Shown piece by piece: positions 26,454 to 33,231 of a stretch of 64,000 nucleotides of DNA; position 1 is the stretch's first letter, and each line of letters opens with the position of its first letter. Below the pieces are notes generated by a model. That model saw nothing but the letters and a program-made list of their open reading frames with translations. It searched no databases and was not told the origin of the DNA. The position numbers and the translations under genes were made by a program. Source of the DNA: Ruminococcus sp. (lineage in GTDB: Bacteria; Bacillota; Clostridia; Oscillospirales; Ruminococcaceae); the NCBI RefSeq assembly GCF_019423705.1, contig NZ_JAHZAX010000007.1, positions 105,842 to 169,841 of the forward strand. Direction: 5' to 3'.

Positions 26454-26484
26454 TATGAACCCCGCAAGTGCGAGGTTCATATTT
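26454..26484 (-). terminator. Terminator of the glycosyltransferase gene
   Basis: On the minus strand ATGAACC pairs with GGGTTCAT around TCGCACTTGCG, itself a small stem. ATATTTTTA follows. Confidence 0.7.
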
Positions 26485-26524
26485 TCATATATCTATTATT
26501 ATATTTAACAAAATCACGTTATGC

Positions 26525-27370
26525 CTATTTGCGCAGGAAGGTCTTGTATACCCAGCGAGTAAATTTTCTCGGGAAGATGAACAGCCCAAGCTGCAATGCA
26601 CAGGGCATAAAAAAGTCCTTGAAATTCGTGTAGCCCGAGCGGTAGATTATCCAGCGCACTCTGATAAAAGCCTTTGTGTGCAGCCAGCTTTTGCGGATAT
26701 CCACGGTGTTCTCGTCAATGCGGTAGCGCACAAGCACTTCGGGGATATTCTGCCCCTTTGCGCCGTTTTGCAGCATTCGTGCGATAAATTCGTAATCCTC
26801 GCAAAGCTTCAAGTCGGAATAGCCGCCGATCTTCTCCGCAAATGACTTTCTGAACGCCACGGTCTGCCGATTGAACGGGTTGCGGCGCTTTGAGAACGCC
26901 ACGATATCTTTTTGCATAACAGGAACTTTCTTCACCGAGACCACCTTGTCGGTGCCACTGTCAAATTCCTCCACAAACGTGCCCGTGATATCGAGCTGCG
27001 GCTTCACGGCGAAAAGCGTCATCTGCTTCAAACAGCGGTTTGGCAGGGAAATGTCATCGCTGTCCATTTTGACGATGTAATCGCATTTGCAGGCCTTTAT
27101 GCCCTCGTTGTAAGCCTTTCCAACTCCCACGTTCTCGTCTATCTGCACGATGTGGAAAATGTTCTTGAACTCGTTCTGAAAGGATTTCACGATGATGTTC
27201 AGCTCGCAAGTGAGCTTTCCGTCGCACACCAGCACAAAATCCGACGGCGGATAGGACTGCATAAGCATTGACTCAAGGCTCTCGTTAAGGTTCTCGGGAA
27301 GCTCACGGTCATAGACCGACATAAGCACGCTGTATTCGGGCAGCGTATACTTGCCCACACGATAAGTCAT
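26525..27370 (-). CDS. Family 2 glycosyltransferase (AmsE-like)
   Basis: GT-A fold sugar transferase of 281 residues, probably acting at the cytosolic membrane face on a cell-surface glycan. YSVLMSVYDRE opens the nucleotide-sugar fold, with NVGVGKAYNEGIKACKCDYIVKMDSDDISLPNR holding the DxD-type motif. DLKLCEDYEFIARM matches the acceptor-side ED motif of AmsE/WcaA-type enzymes. The C-terminus is basic and aromatic, consistent with membrane association. The start is ATG 27370 after GGGGAGGGG. It is a lone gene with its own promoter and terminator; donor and acceptor are unknown. Confidence 0.88.
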   Translation of the reverse strand: MTYRVGKYTLPEYSVLMSVYDRELPENLNESLESMLMQSYPPSDFVLVCDGKLTCELNIIVKSFQNEFKNIFHIVQIDENVGVGKAYNEGIKACKCDYIVKMDSDDISLPNRCLKQMTLFAVKPQLDITGTFVEEFDSGTDKVVSVKKVPVMQKDIVAFSKRRNPFNRQTVAFRKSFAEKIGGYSDLKLCEDYEFIARMLQNGAKGQNIPEVLVRYRIDENTVDIRKSWLHTKAFIRVRWIIYRSGYTNFKDFFMPCALQLGLFIFPRKFTRWVYKTFLRK

Positions 27371-27433
27371 ATGACCCCTCCCCACACACAAAGTTCCATA
27401 CAGCGCACAAAATGCCGCCGTATATACACAAAC

Positions 27434-27462
27434 ATTGTATCACATCAGCAAAAAAAAGTCAA
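27434..27462 (-). promoter_or_regulatory. Promoter of the glycosyltransferase gene
   Basis: Minus strand: TTGACT (27462-27457), 17 bases, TACAAT (27439-27434). Confidence 0.7.
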
Positions 27463-27503
27463 CATCGGCATACAACATTCTGCCGCTATGAGGTCAAAAA
27501 AGC

Positions 27504-27537
27504 GCAAAAAAAGACCGCTCCCCAAAAGGAACGGTCA
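27504..27537 (-). terminator. Terminator of rpsT
   Basis: Minus strand: GACCGTTCC (27537-27529) pairs with GGAGCGGTC (27521-27513) around TTTTGGG. TTTTTTTGC follows. Confidence 0.9.
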
Positions 27538-27558
27538 GAAAAGTTGAGCTAAAGAGAA

Positions 27559-27810
27559 TTAGCCGAGCTTCTTAGCAAGCTGGGAAACCTTTCTTGCAGC
27601 AGCATTCTTGTGCATAATGCCCTTTGTGCAAGCCATATCTACCTTCTTGATAGCAGCTCTTACTACTTCTTCCTTGTTCTCTGCGTTCTCAGCGACAGCA
27701 GCGTCAGCCTTCTTGAGCGCAGTCTTAAGATCAGACTTTACAGCCTTATTTCTCATAGTCTTAGTGTTGATGACCTTGACTCTCTTCTTAGCGGATTTAA
27801 TGTTCGGCAT
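27559..27810 (-). CDS. rpsT: 30S ribosomal protein S20
   Basis: Small basic ribosomal protein (83 residues) that binds 16S rRNA. MPNIKSAKKRVKV at the start and KGIMHKNAAARKVSQLAKKL at the end are diagnostic. ATG 27810 follows GGGAGG. Its divergent placement next to gpr is a conserved Firmicute arrangement. Confidence 0.97.
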   Translation of the reverse strand: MPNIKSAKKRVKVINTKTMRNKAVKSDLKTALKKADAAVAENAENKEEVVRAAIKKVDMACTKGIMHKNAAARKVSQLAKKLG

Positions 27811-27913
27811 ACCGAAACCTCCCTCAATTCTGAATAAATTTGCACTTATTTGCACAAGCTATCCGCAGACTGAGAGGAAATGCGGAAAGCCCTTTAAACA
27901 AGCCTCGTGAATT

Positions 27914-27942
27914 ATTTTACCACAGTTCGCAGAAAAATGCAA
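27914..27942 (-). promoter_or_regulatory. Promoter of rpsT
   Basis: Minus strand: TTGCAT (27942-27937), 17 bases, TAAAAT (27919-27914). The leader of about 95 bases has room for autoregulation by S20. Confidence 0.7.
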
Positions 27943-28038
27943 GGGGTTTGGTGAAAAAAATAGTAGATTTTTTGACTGAAAAATTGTGATATCATACAAA
28001 AGCCATAAAAGACAAACGCTTTTGACGGGAAACTTAGT

Positions 28039-28064
28039 GTAGGGGCGAACATCGTTCGCCCGTT
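28039..28064 (+). repeat. Palindromic repeat, type A
   Basis: GTAGGGGCGAACATCGTTCGCCCGTT, perfect palindrome, between rpsT and gpr. Confidence 0.88.
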
Positions 28065-28166
28065 GGGTATGATGAGTGTATCACATATCTGTAAACCACG
28101 TATTTTCAATTATACTATGTATAATGCAAAAAAGCAAGCGAACGATCAAAAGGGAAGGGATAAAAA

Positions 28167-29036
28167 ATGGGAATAAGAACAGATATGGCGGCGGAAGCTT
28201 TTTCGCAGGCCGGCGGAGCAGGGAAGCTTGCTGGCGTGAAAGTCATTACGAAAACAGACCAAAACACAAGCTTTGAGATCACGGACATCACTATCCAAAG
28301 CATTGAAGCGGCGCAAAAGCTTGGCAAGCCTGTTGGCCGATACATCACAGTCCGTGCAAGCGACCAGCCTTTCGATATGTATAGCGACTGCTTTGAGGAC
28401 AGGGCGGAGCTGCTGGCGGATATCATCAAAAATCTTTGCGGCGGCGCAGATAAAGCCCTCGTTGCAGGACTTGGCAACAAAAGCATCACCCCCGATGCCG
28501 TCGGCCCGTTGGCGGCGGAAGAAATTTTCGCAACACGGCATATAAAGCGCCTTTCTGCAGAGCTTGACTGCGGCGATCTTGCCGAAATAACTGCGGTGTC
28601 AACAGGCGTGCTTGGTCAAACAGGCCTTGAAGCGGCGGAGCAGGTGAGCGCCCTGACAAAGCTGGTCGAGCCGCAAGTCGTCGTGGTGATAGACGCCCTT
28701 GCTTGCAGCGAAATGGACAATCTCGGCCGCTCCGTTCAGCTTTGCGATACGGGCATATCCCCCGGCAGCGGCGTTGAAAACGCACGAAAAGAGCTGTCTG
28801 AGAACACCCTCGGCGTGAAATGTATCGCTATCGGCGTGCCAACAGTCGTCGACCTCACCACGGCGGCGGAGCACATTTTCGGCTCACAAGCTCCCGATAC
28901 CGCCGAAAATATGATAGTCACCCCCAAAAGCGTTGACCGCCTTGTGCAAAATTGCGCAAAGCTCATCGCAATGGCGGTGAACAGGGCTTTCCATACCTCG
29001 CTGACACAAGAGGATATCCAATCGCTGGTGTTTTGA
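28167..29036 (+). CDS. gpr: Germination protease GPR
   Basis: Aspartic-type endopeptidase that degrades small acid-soluble spore proteins during germination. GLGNKSITPDAVGP carries Asp110 and VVVIDALAC carries Asp176. Their 66-residue spacing equals that of the catalytic Asp127/Asp193 pair in the B. megaterium enzyme as I recall it. The N-terminus MGIRTDMAAEA starts where the mature Bacillus protease starts, so the inhibitory propeptide of about 15 residues is missing. At 289 residues it is also shorter at the C-terminus than the Bacillus enzyme (about 370). It implies spore-forming ancestry or ability. ATG 28167 follows AAGGGAAGGG. Confidence 0.93.
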   Translation: MGIRTDMAAEAFSQAGGAGKLAGVKVITKTDQNTSFEITDITIQSIEAAQKLGKPVGRYITVRASDQPFDMYSDCFEDRAELLADIIKNLCGGADKALVAGLGNKSITPDAVGPLAAEEIFATRHIKRLSAELDCGDLAEITAVSTGVLGQTGLEAAEQVSALTKLVEPQVVVVIDALACSEMDNLGRSVQLCDTGISPGSGVENARKELSENTLGVKCIAIGVPTVVDLTTAAEHIFGSQAPDTAENMIVTPKSVDRLVQNCAKLIAMAVNRAFHTSLTQEDIQSLVF

Positions 29037-29102
29037 TGAATTAGTGAAAAGATAGTGCATGACAAGTGTAAACTTTTTGTGAATTAAAAGTCGTGTATCA
29101 AA

Positions 29103-29114
29103 GAAAACGTTTTC
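29103..29114. promoter_or_regulatory. Operator-like palindrome GAAAACGTTTTC
   Basis: Perfect 12-base palindrome, with a second GAAAACG half-site at 29116-29122. It is centred about 56.5 bases upstream of the start site inferred from TTGACG (29128-29133) and CATAAT (29153-29158, spacer 19). The form suits a LacI/CcpA-family regulator. Confidence 0.55.
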
Positions 29115-29163
29115 TGAAAACGTATACTTGACGAAATATAGCCTCCCTTTGGCATAATTAACA

Positions 29164-29179
29164 AAAACGAAACCGTTTT
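29164..29179. promoter_or_regulatory. Operator-like palindrome AAAACG-N4-CGTTTT
   Basis: Centred near 29171.5, about 60 bases upstream of the start site inferred for the promoter at 29197-29225. Confidence 0.5.
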
Positions 29180-29196
29180 ATATTGCAAAATGCTGA

Positions 29197-29225
29197 TTGA
29201 CTAATTTTCAACTTTTTGTTATCAT
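29197..29225 (+). promoter_or_regulatory. Promoter of the solute-binding protein gene
   Basis: TTGACT (29197-29202), 17 bases, TATCAT (29220-29225). The inferred start near 29232 would put the 5' strand of the leader's closing stem at the very 5' end of the RNA. Confidence 0.65.
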
Positions 29226-29228
29226 AAG

Positions 29229-29365
29229 AATAGACGAAAAATAAGCGTTATGATGAGTGCTCGGACGGGCTGATGTTTTCCTGCCGTGTCCTTGGGTAAG
29301 GGCATTTGTCAGTCGTAACAGATGAACGTTTTTGGGTAAGGAACATTCGTCTATTATCAAGGAGG
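29229..29365 (+). promoter_or_regulatory. Candidate structured leader RNA (riboswitch-like)
   Basis: Four helices can form. P1: AATAGACGAA (29229-29238) with TTCGTCTATT (29346-29355), ending four bases before the AAGGAGG ribosome-binding site. P2: AGCGTT (29244-29249) with AACGTT (29325-29330). P3: 29263-29270 with 29283-29291 (GGACG.../...GTCC, one bulge). P4: CATTTGT (29303-29309) with ACAGATG (29318-29324), abutting P2. The decamer TTGGGTAAGG occurs twice, at 29292-29301 (between P3 and P4) and 29332-29341 (between P2 and P1). I recognise no known class. Confidence 0.55.
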
Positions 29366-29373
29366 TTATTCTA

Positions 29374-30789
29374 ATGAAAATGACAAAGAGAATTATGGCT
29401 GCTGCTTGTGCACTTTGCCTTGCTTGCGGTATGGCTGCTTGCGGCAGCTCATCAAGCGATTCTTCATCTTCTAAGGCTGCCGCTAAGGCAATGACAGACG
29501 ATCAGAAGAATCAGGTAGAGGCACTCAAGGATAAGCTGCCTGACGTTGAACTTGCAAACAAGACGATCAAGTGGATGGCTCACTATGACATCAACCCTAG
29601 CGATGGTAAGTCTGAGTCTCCTGATATCTCACTTTTCAAGTCTAAGTACGGCGGAAAGATCGAGTACGTTCAGACAACTTGGGAGAACAGATATACAGAC
29701 CTTGCTAAGGCTGTTATGGCTAACGATTCACCTGACTTCTTCCCAGCTGACGATATGGACGCATTCCCTAAGGGCGCTATCAAGGCAATGTTCGAGCCTA
29801 TCGACGATGTAGTTGATCTGAGCTCTGACATCTGGTCTGATTCACAGACACTCAACGATTCGTTTATATTCAACGGCAAGCACTATGTAGCTGCTATCGA
29901 CGTAAGACCACAGTACGTTTGCGTATATAACAAGAATACTATCTCAGACTTCGGTCTTGACGATCCTGCAGAGCTTTATGCTAACGATGAGTGGACTTGG
30001 AGCAACTTCACGGATATGTGTCTCACTTTCACAGACGCTGAGGCTGACAGATACGCTCTTGACGGTTACTGGTACGGCAAGGCTCTTAACGATACTTGCG
30101 GATATCCTCTGATCGGTCTTGAGGACGGCAAGATCGTAAACAATATGGGCAAGGCTGAAGTTGGCGCAGTTCAGGATCTTATGTACAATCTTGAGAAGAA
30201 CAACGTTGTATTCGATAGATCAAGCAACAACTGGAAGACAAGAGGCGACGGCGCTAACGGTGAAGGCCTTGGCTCACAGCTCACACTCTTCATTCCTATC
30301 GGTACTTGGGCGATCGAGGATACAGCTGAGAATACAAAGACATTCGGCAGCATCAAGGACGGCGAAGTTATGTTCGTTCCAATGCCAAGAATGGACGATT
30401 CCGATAAGTACTATGTATCTACCGTCGTAAACGGCTACCTCCTCTGCAAGAATGCAAAGAACAAGGAAGGCTATGCTGCATTTGTAAACTGCTGCAAGGT
30501 AGCAAACTCTTCAGTACAGAACATCACAGAAGAACAGCTCAAGGACAACTATGGCTGGACAGACGAGATGATCGAGATGAGAAATACTATCTACGAGCTG
30601 GCTAGAGAGAACCCTGTGTTCGACTTCCAGGACGGCGTATCTGCTGAGCTTTCAACACTTATGCAGACAGTTAACCAGGCTACAATGATAACAGGCGGCG
30701 GAGCTACAACTTGGACAGAGTGCGTTGCCGAGAACGAAAAGGGTGTTGACTACATCCTCAAGGAAGCTAACTCAAACATCGAAGGCTAA
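29374..30789 (+). CDS. ABC transporter solute-binding lipoprotein (sugar type)
   Basis: A 471-residue extracellular solute-binding protein of family 1, usually a sugar or oligosaccharide receptor. The signal peptide ends in lipobox MAAC (Cys23), with a Ser-rich linker behind it. The body shows FKSKYGGKIEYVQTTWENRYTDLAKAVMANDSPDFF and a C-terminal half with GYLLCKNAKNKEGYAAFVNCC, typical of this fold. ATG 29374 is after AAGGAGG (29359-29365). No permease or ATPase gene is near, so its transporter must be elsewhere. The operator-like sites and structured leader upstream suggest tight, probably sugar-linked, control (inference). A strong terminator follows. Confidence 0.9.
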   Translation: MKMTKRIMAAACALCLACGMAACGSSSSDSSSSKAAAKAMTDDQKNQVEALKDKLPDVELANKTIKWMAHYDINPSDGKSESPDISLFKSKYGGKIEYVQTTWENRYTDLAKAVMANDSPDFFPADDMDAFPKGAIKAMFEPIDDVVDLSSDIWSDSQTLNDSFIFNGKHYVAAIDVRPQYVCVYNKNTISDFGLDDPAELYANDEWTWSNFTDMCLTFTDAEADRYALDGYWYGKALNDTCGYPLIGLEDGKIVNNMGKAEVGAVQDLMYNLEKNNVVFDRSSNNWKTRGDGANGEGLGSQLTLFIPIGTWAIEDTAENTKTFGSIKDGEVMFVPMPRMDDSDKYYVSTVVNGYLLCKNAKNKEGYAAFVNCCKVANSSVQNITEEQLKDNYGWTDEMIEMRNTIYELARENPVFDFQDGVSAELSTLMQTVNQATMITGGGATTWTECVAENEKGVDYILKEANSNIEG

Positions 30790-30833
30790 TTTGATTTAGC
30801 GATCTAGCGGACGTGTTTAAATAACAATATTTT

Positions 30834-30868
30834 GCGGAACGATATTCGTATCGTTCCGCTTTTTGTTT
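30834..30868 (+). terminator. Terminator of the solute-binding protein gene
   Basis: GCGGAACGAT (30834-30843) pairs perfectly with ATCGTTCCGC (30850-30859). TTTTTGTTT follows. The rest of the gap to 31105 holds only the promoter at 30993-31021. Confidence 0.93.
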
Positions 30869-30992
30869 GCCTGCATATATTTTTGTCCGAAAACTTTTCG
30901 GCGATTTGCGCAATATATTGTTTTAAAAGGGAAGTTTGCAAATTGCACAAGAAAATTTATATAAATTTGTGCAAGAATTTATCGATTTTTTA

Positions 30993-31021
30993 TGTACAAA
31001 TCACAAAAAATGTGCTATAAT
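30993..31021 (+). promoter_or_regulatory. Promoter of the first kinase-like gene
   Basis: TGTACA (30993-30998), 17 bases, TATAAT (31016-31021). The -35 box is weak. Confidence 0.55.
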
Positions 31022-31105
31022 ATAAATACGTTAAGAGAGAAGGACAAAAACAACGAAAGTTGCTTAACTATCTTAACGAACATTTCGTGAAAGGGGATAT
31101 GTGTT

Positions 31106-31732
31106 ATGAAATCTATTATTACGATCAGCCGAGAATTTGGCAGCGGAGGACGTGAGATAGGTAAGAGGCTCGCTGATGAGCTGGGCATTCCTTTTTACGA
31201 TAAGGAACTGCTGGAAATGGCTTCAAAGGAAAGTGGCATTTGCCAAGAGCTTTTCGTGAAGAATGACGAGTCCTATACCAACAGCTTTCTGTTTTCCCTC
31301 GTTATGGGCAATTATCCTGTAAGCGCCGACGGCAGGATCAATCCTGATATGCCGCTGAACCATAAGATCTTCCTTGCACAGTTTGAGACTATCAAGAACG
31401 TGGCAAAGAAAGGCCCTTGCGTTATCGTCGGCAGGTGCGCAGATTATGTGCTCAAGAACGAGCCAAACGTTATCGACTTCTTCATTTCGGGCAATACCGC
31501 TGAAAAGAAAAGGCGTATCCTCGAAAGATATGATATTGAGAAAAACAAGGCGGAGGACTTTATCCGCAAGACCGATAAGCGCAGAGCTTCCTATTATAAT
31601 TACTACACCGATATGAAGTGGGGCGAGGCCAAGAACTATGACCTCTGCATAAACTCTTCCAAGACCGGCGTTGACGGAGCTATCCAGCTTATGAAGGACT
31701 ATATCAAGATAAAAGAATCCAGAGCTGATTAA
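31106..31732 (+). CDS. Cytidylate kinase-like protein, paralogue 1
   Basis: A 208-residue P-loop protein of the cytidylate-kinase-like family (AAA-type NMP kinase fold). The Walker A region is ISREFGSGGREIGKRLADEL. A GRCADYVL segment and an Arg-rich lid region (EKKRRILERYDIEKNKAEDFIRKTDKRRASYY) follow. NYYTDMKWGEAKNYDLCINS is typical of this Clostridia-specific branch, distinct from true Cmk. The substrate is unknown; nucleoside monophosphate kinase activity is inferred from the fold only. A second copy follows 240 bases later under its own promoter. Confidence 0.85.
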   Translation: MKSIITISREFGSGGREIGKRLADELGIPFYDKELLEMASKESGICQELFVKNDESYTNSFLFSLVMGNYPVSADGRINPDMPLNHKIFLAQFETIKNVAKKGPCVIVGRCADYVLKNEPNVIDFFISGNTAEKKRRILERYDIEKNKAEDFIRKTDKRRASYYNYYTDMKWGEAKNYDLCINSSKTGVDGAIQLMKDYIKIKESRAD

Positions 31733-31811
31733 CTGCTCGATAGATCGAAAACGATCAACATTAATTACGAATTTTCCAATTTAATTCATTTTACTTTCCT
31801 TACTACGAGAT

Positions 31812-31846
31812 AGGGCTGACCTTTTGGGTCGGTCCTTTTTCGTTTT
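31812..31846 (+). terminator. Terminator after the first kinase-like gene
   Basis: AGGGCTGACC pairs with GGTCGGTCCT around TTTTG. TTTTTCGTTTT follows. Confidence 0.85.
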
Positions 31847-31908
31847 GTACAAATTTGCAGAAATATATGCAAATGTCGGAATGTATATAAAGTGTAATAA
31901 TTTTGTCA

Positions 31909-31937
31909 TTGACAACTAAAAGGAAATATATTATAAT
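31909..31937 (+). promoter_or_regulatory. Promoter of the second kinase-like gene and ybaK
   Basis: TTGACA (31909-31914), 17 bases, TATAAT (31932-31937): both boxes perfect. Confidence 0.85.
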
Positions 31938-31972
31938 GTTATTAAAGAAAAATTCATAAAGGAGATGCAAAA

Positions 31973-32575
31973 ATGGCAGAGATCAAGGTCGTAACTATCG
32001 GAAGGCACTATTGTGCAGGCGGTTCAAGTATCGGTAAGCTGGTGGCTGAAAAGCTGGGCATACCCTGCTATGACAGAGAAATTATAGATATGGCGGCGCA
32101 GAAAAGCGGTATCCAAATGACAGAGATACAAAAATATGAGGAAGCCGTGCTCAACGTGCTGAAAACGCCTATAAACCTCTTCTCAAAGGAAAAGGAATAC
32201 CCCATAACGGAGAAAATTTTTGCCGCCGAGACCGAGGTCATAATGGAGCTTGTCTCAAAGGGCAGCTGCGTTATCGTGGGTCGATGTGCGGATTTTATCC
32301 TCAAAAACAAGGTCAAAACGCTGAACGTTTTCATCAACGCAAGCTTTGAAAAGCGTCAGGAATGTGCAATGGAAAAGCATAATGTTCCCGACGACGAGGT
32401 CGCTGCAAGGCTCAAAAAGTACGATAAAAAGCGTGCGGATTACTATAATTCCAACACAAACAAAAAATGGGGAGAAATGTCAAGCTATGATATGTGCCTT
32501 GACAGCGGCAAACTGGGCTATGAAATGTGCGCCCAAATAATCGCCGATACAGTCAAATTATCAAAACAGGGGTAA
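31973..32575 (+). CDS. Cytidylate kinase-like protein, paralogue 2
   Basis: A 200-residue relative of the protein at 31106. They share GKLVAEKLGIPCYDREIIDMA, KGSCVIVGRCADFILKN and KKRADYYNSNTNKKWGEMSSYDMCLDSG. The Walker A region is altered: IGRHYCAGGSSIGKLVAEKL in place of SREFGSGGREIGK. Substrate or regulation may therefore differ. ATG 31973 follows AAAGGAG. ybaK starts 23 bases after its stop, so the two form an operon. Confidence 0.85.
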   Translation: MAEIKVVTIGRHYCAGGSSIGKLVAEKLGIPCYDREIIDMAAQKSGIQMTEIQKYEEAVLNVLKTPINLFSKEKEYPITEKIFAAETEVIMELVSKGSCVIVGRCADFILKNKVKTLNVFINASFEKRQECAMEKHNVPDDEVAARLKKYDKKRADYYNSNTNKKWGEMSSYDMCLDSGKLGYEMCAQIIADTVKLSKQG

Positions 32576-32598
32576 AATTTTTACTCGGAGTGATAAAA

Positions 32599-33090
32599 AT
32601 GTCAAAGGAAAAAGAGGTCAAGACCAACGCAATGCGTATCCTTGACCGCAACAAGATAAAATATAAGGTTAATACATACGATTGCGGCGAGTTCATCGAC
32701 GGCGTCCATATCGCTGATATGCTGGGTCAGCCCTATGAAAGCTCTTTCAAGACCCTCGTGACCGTGGGCAAAAGCAAGAATTATTACGTCTTTGCCATAC
32801 CAATAGCGGCGGAGCTTGATATGAAAAAAGCTGCCAAAGCCGTGGGTGAAAAGTCGGTTGAAATGCTCCACGTCAAGGATATAAATTCCGTGACGGGCTA
32901 TATCAGAGGCGGTTGTACGCCATTGGGAATGAAAAAGCAGTACGTCACCGTGGTGGATAGATCGGCGGTGCAGTTTGACGAGATAATAATAAGCGGCGGA
33001 CGTCTCGGCTCGCAGATAGTCCTCGACCCGAAAGACCTCATCAAGGTCACAAGAGGCAAATTCGAGGCCATAACGGCTGAGGAAGAATAA
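32599..33090 (+). CDS. ybaK: Cys-tRNA(Pro)/aminoacyl-tRNA deacylase, YbaK/EbsC family
   Basis: Editing enzyme that hydrolyses mischarged aminoacyl-tRNA, typically Cys-tRNA(Pro). Family features in the 163 residues are TNAMRILDRNKIKYKVNTYDCGE, the FKTLVTVGKSKNYYVFAIPIAAELDMKKAAKAVGEKSVEM core with its lysine, and VTGYIRGGCTPLGMKK. ATG 32599 is after CGGAG (32586-32590). A terminator follows at 33111. Confidence 0.93.
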   Translation: MSKEKEVKTNAMRILDRNKIKYKVNTYDCGEFIDGVHIADMLGQPYESSFKTLVTVGKSKNYYVFAIPIAAELDMKKAAKAVGEKSVEMLHVKDINSVTGYIRGGCTPLGMKKQYVTVVDRSAVQFDEIIISGGRLGSQIVLDPKDLIKVTRGKFEAITAEEE

Positions 33091-33110
33091 CAAATAACGG
33101 AAATTTTTGC

Positions 33111-33142
33111 GGCGGACGGCTTTGGCTGTCTGCCCTTTTTTG
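33111..33142 (+). terminator. Terminator of the ybaK operon
   Basis: GGCGGACGGC pairs with GCTGTCTGCC around TTTG, followed by CTTTTTTT. A second hairpin GCTGTG/CCACAGC lies just after. Confidence 0.8.
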
Positions 33143-33168
33143 CTGTGACGTAGCCACAGCAAAAAAGC

Positions 33169-33197
33169 TTGACATTGTGGCGTAATTGGGTTATTAT
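33169..33197 (+). promoter_or_regulatory. Promoter of the murT operon
   Basis: TTGACA (33169-33174), 17 bases, TATTAT (33192-33197). Confidence 0.8.
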
Positions 33198-33231
33198 TAT
33201 TTTATACGATTAAATTTTAGGAGACGCTTAA

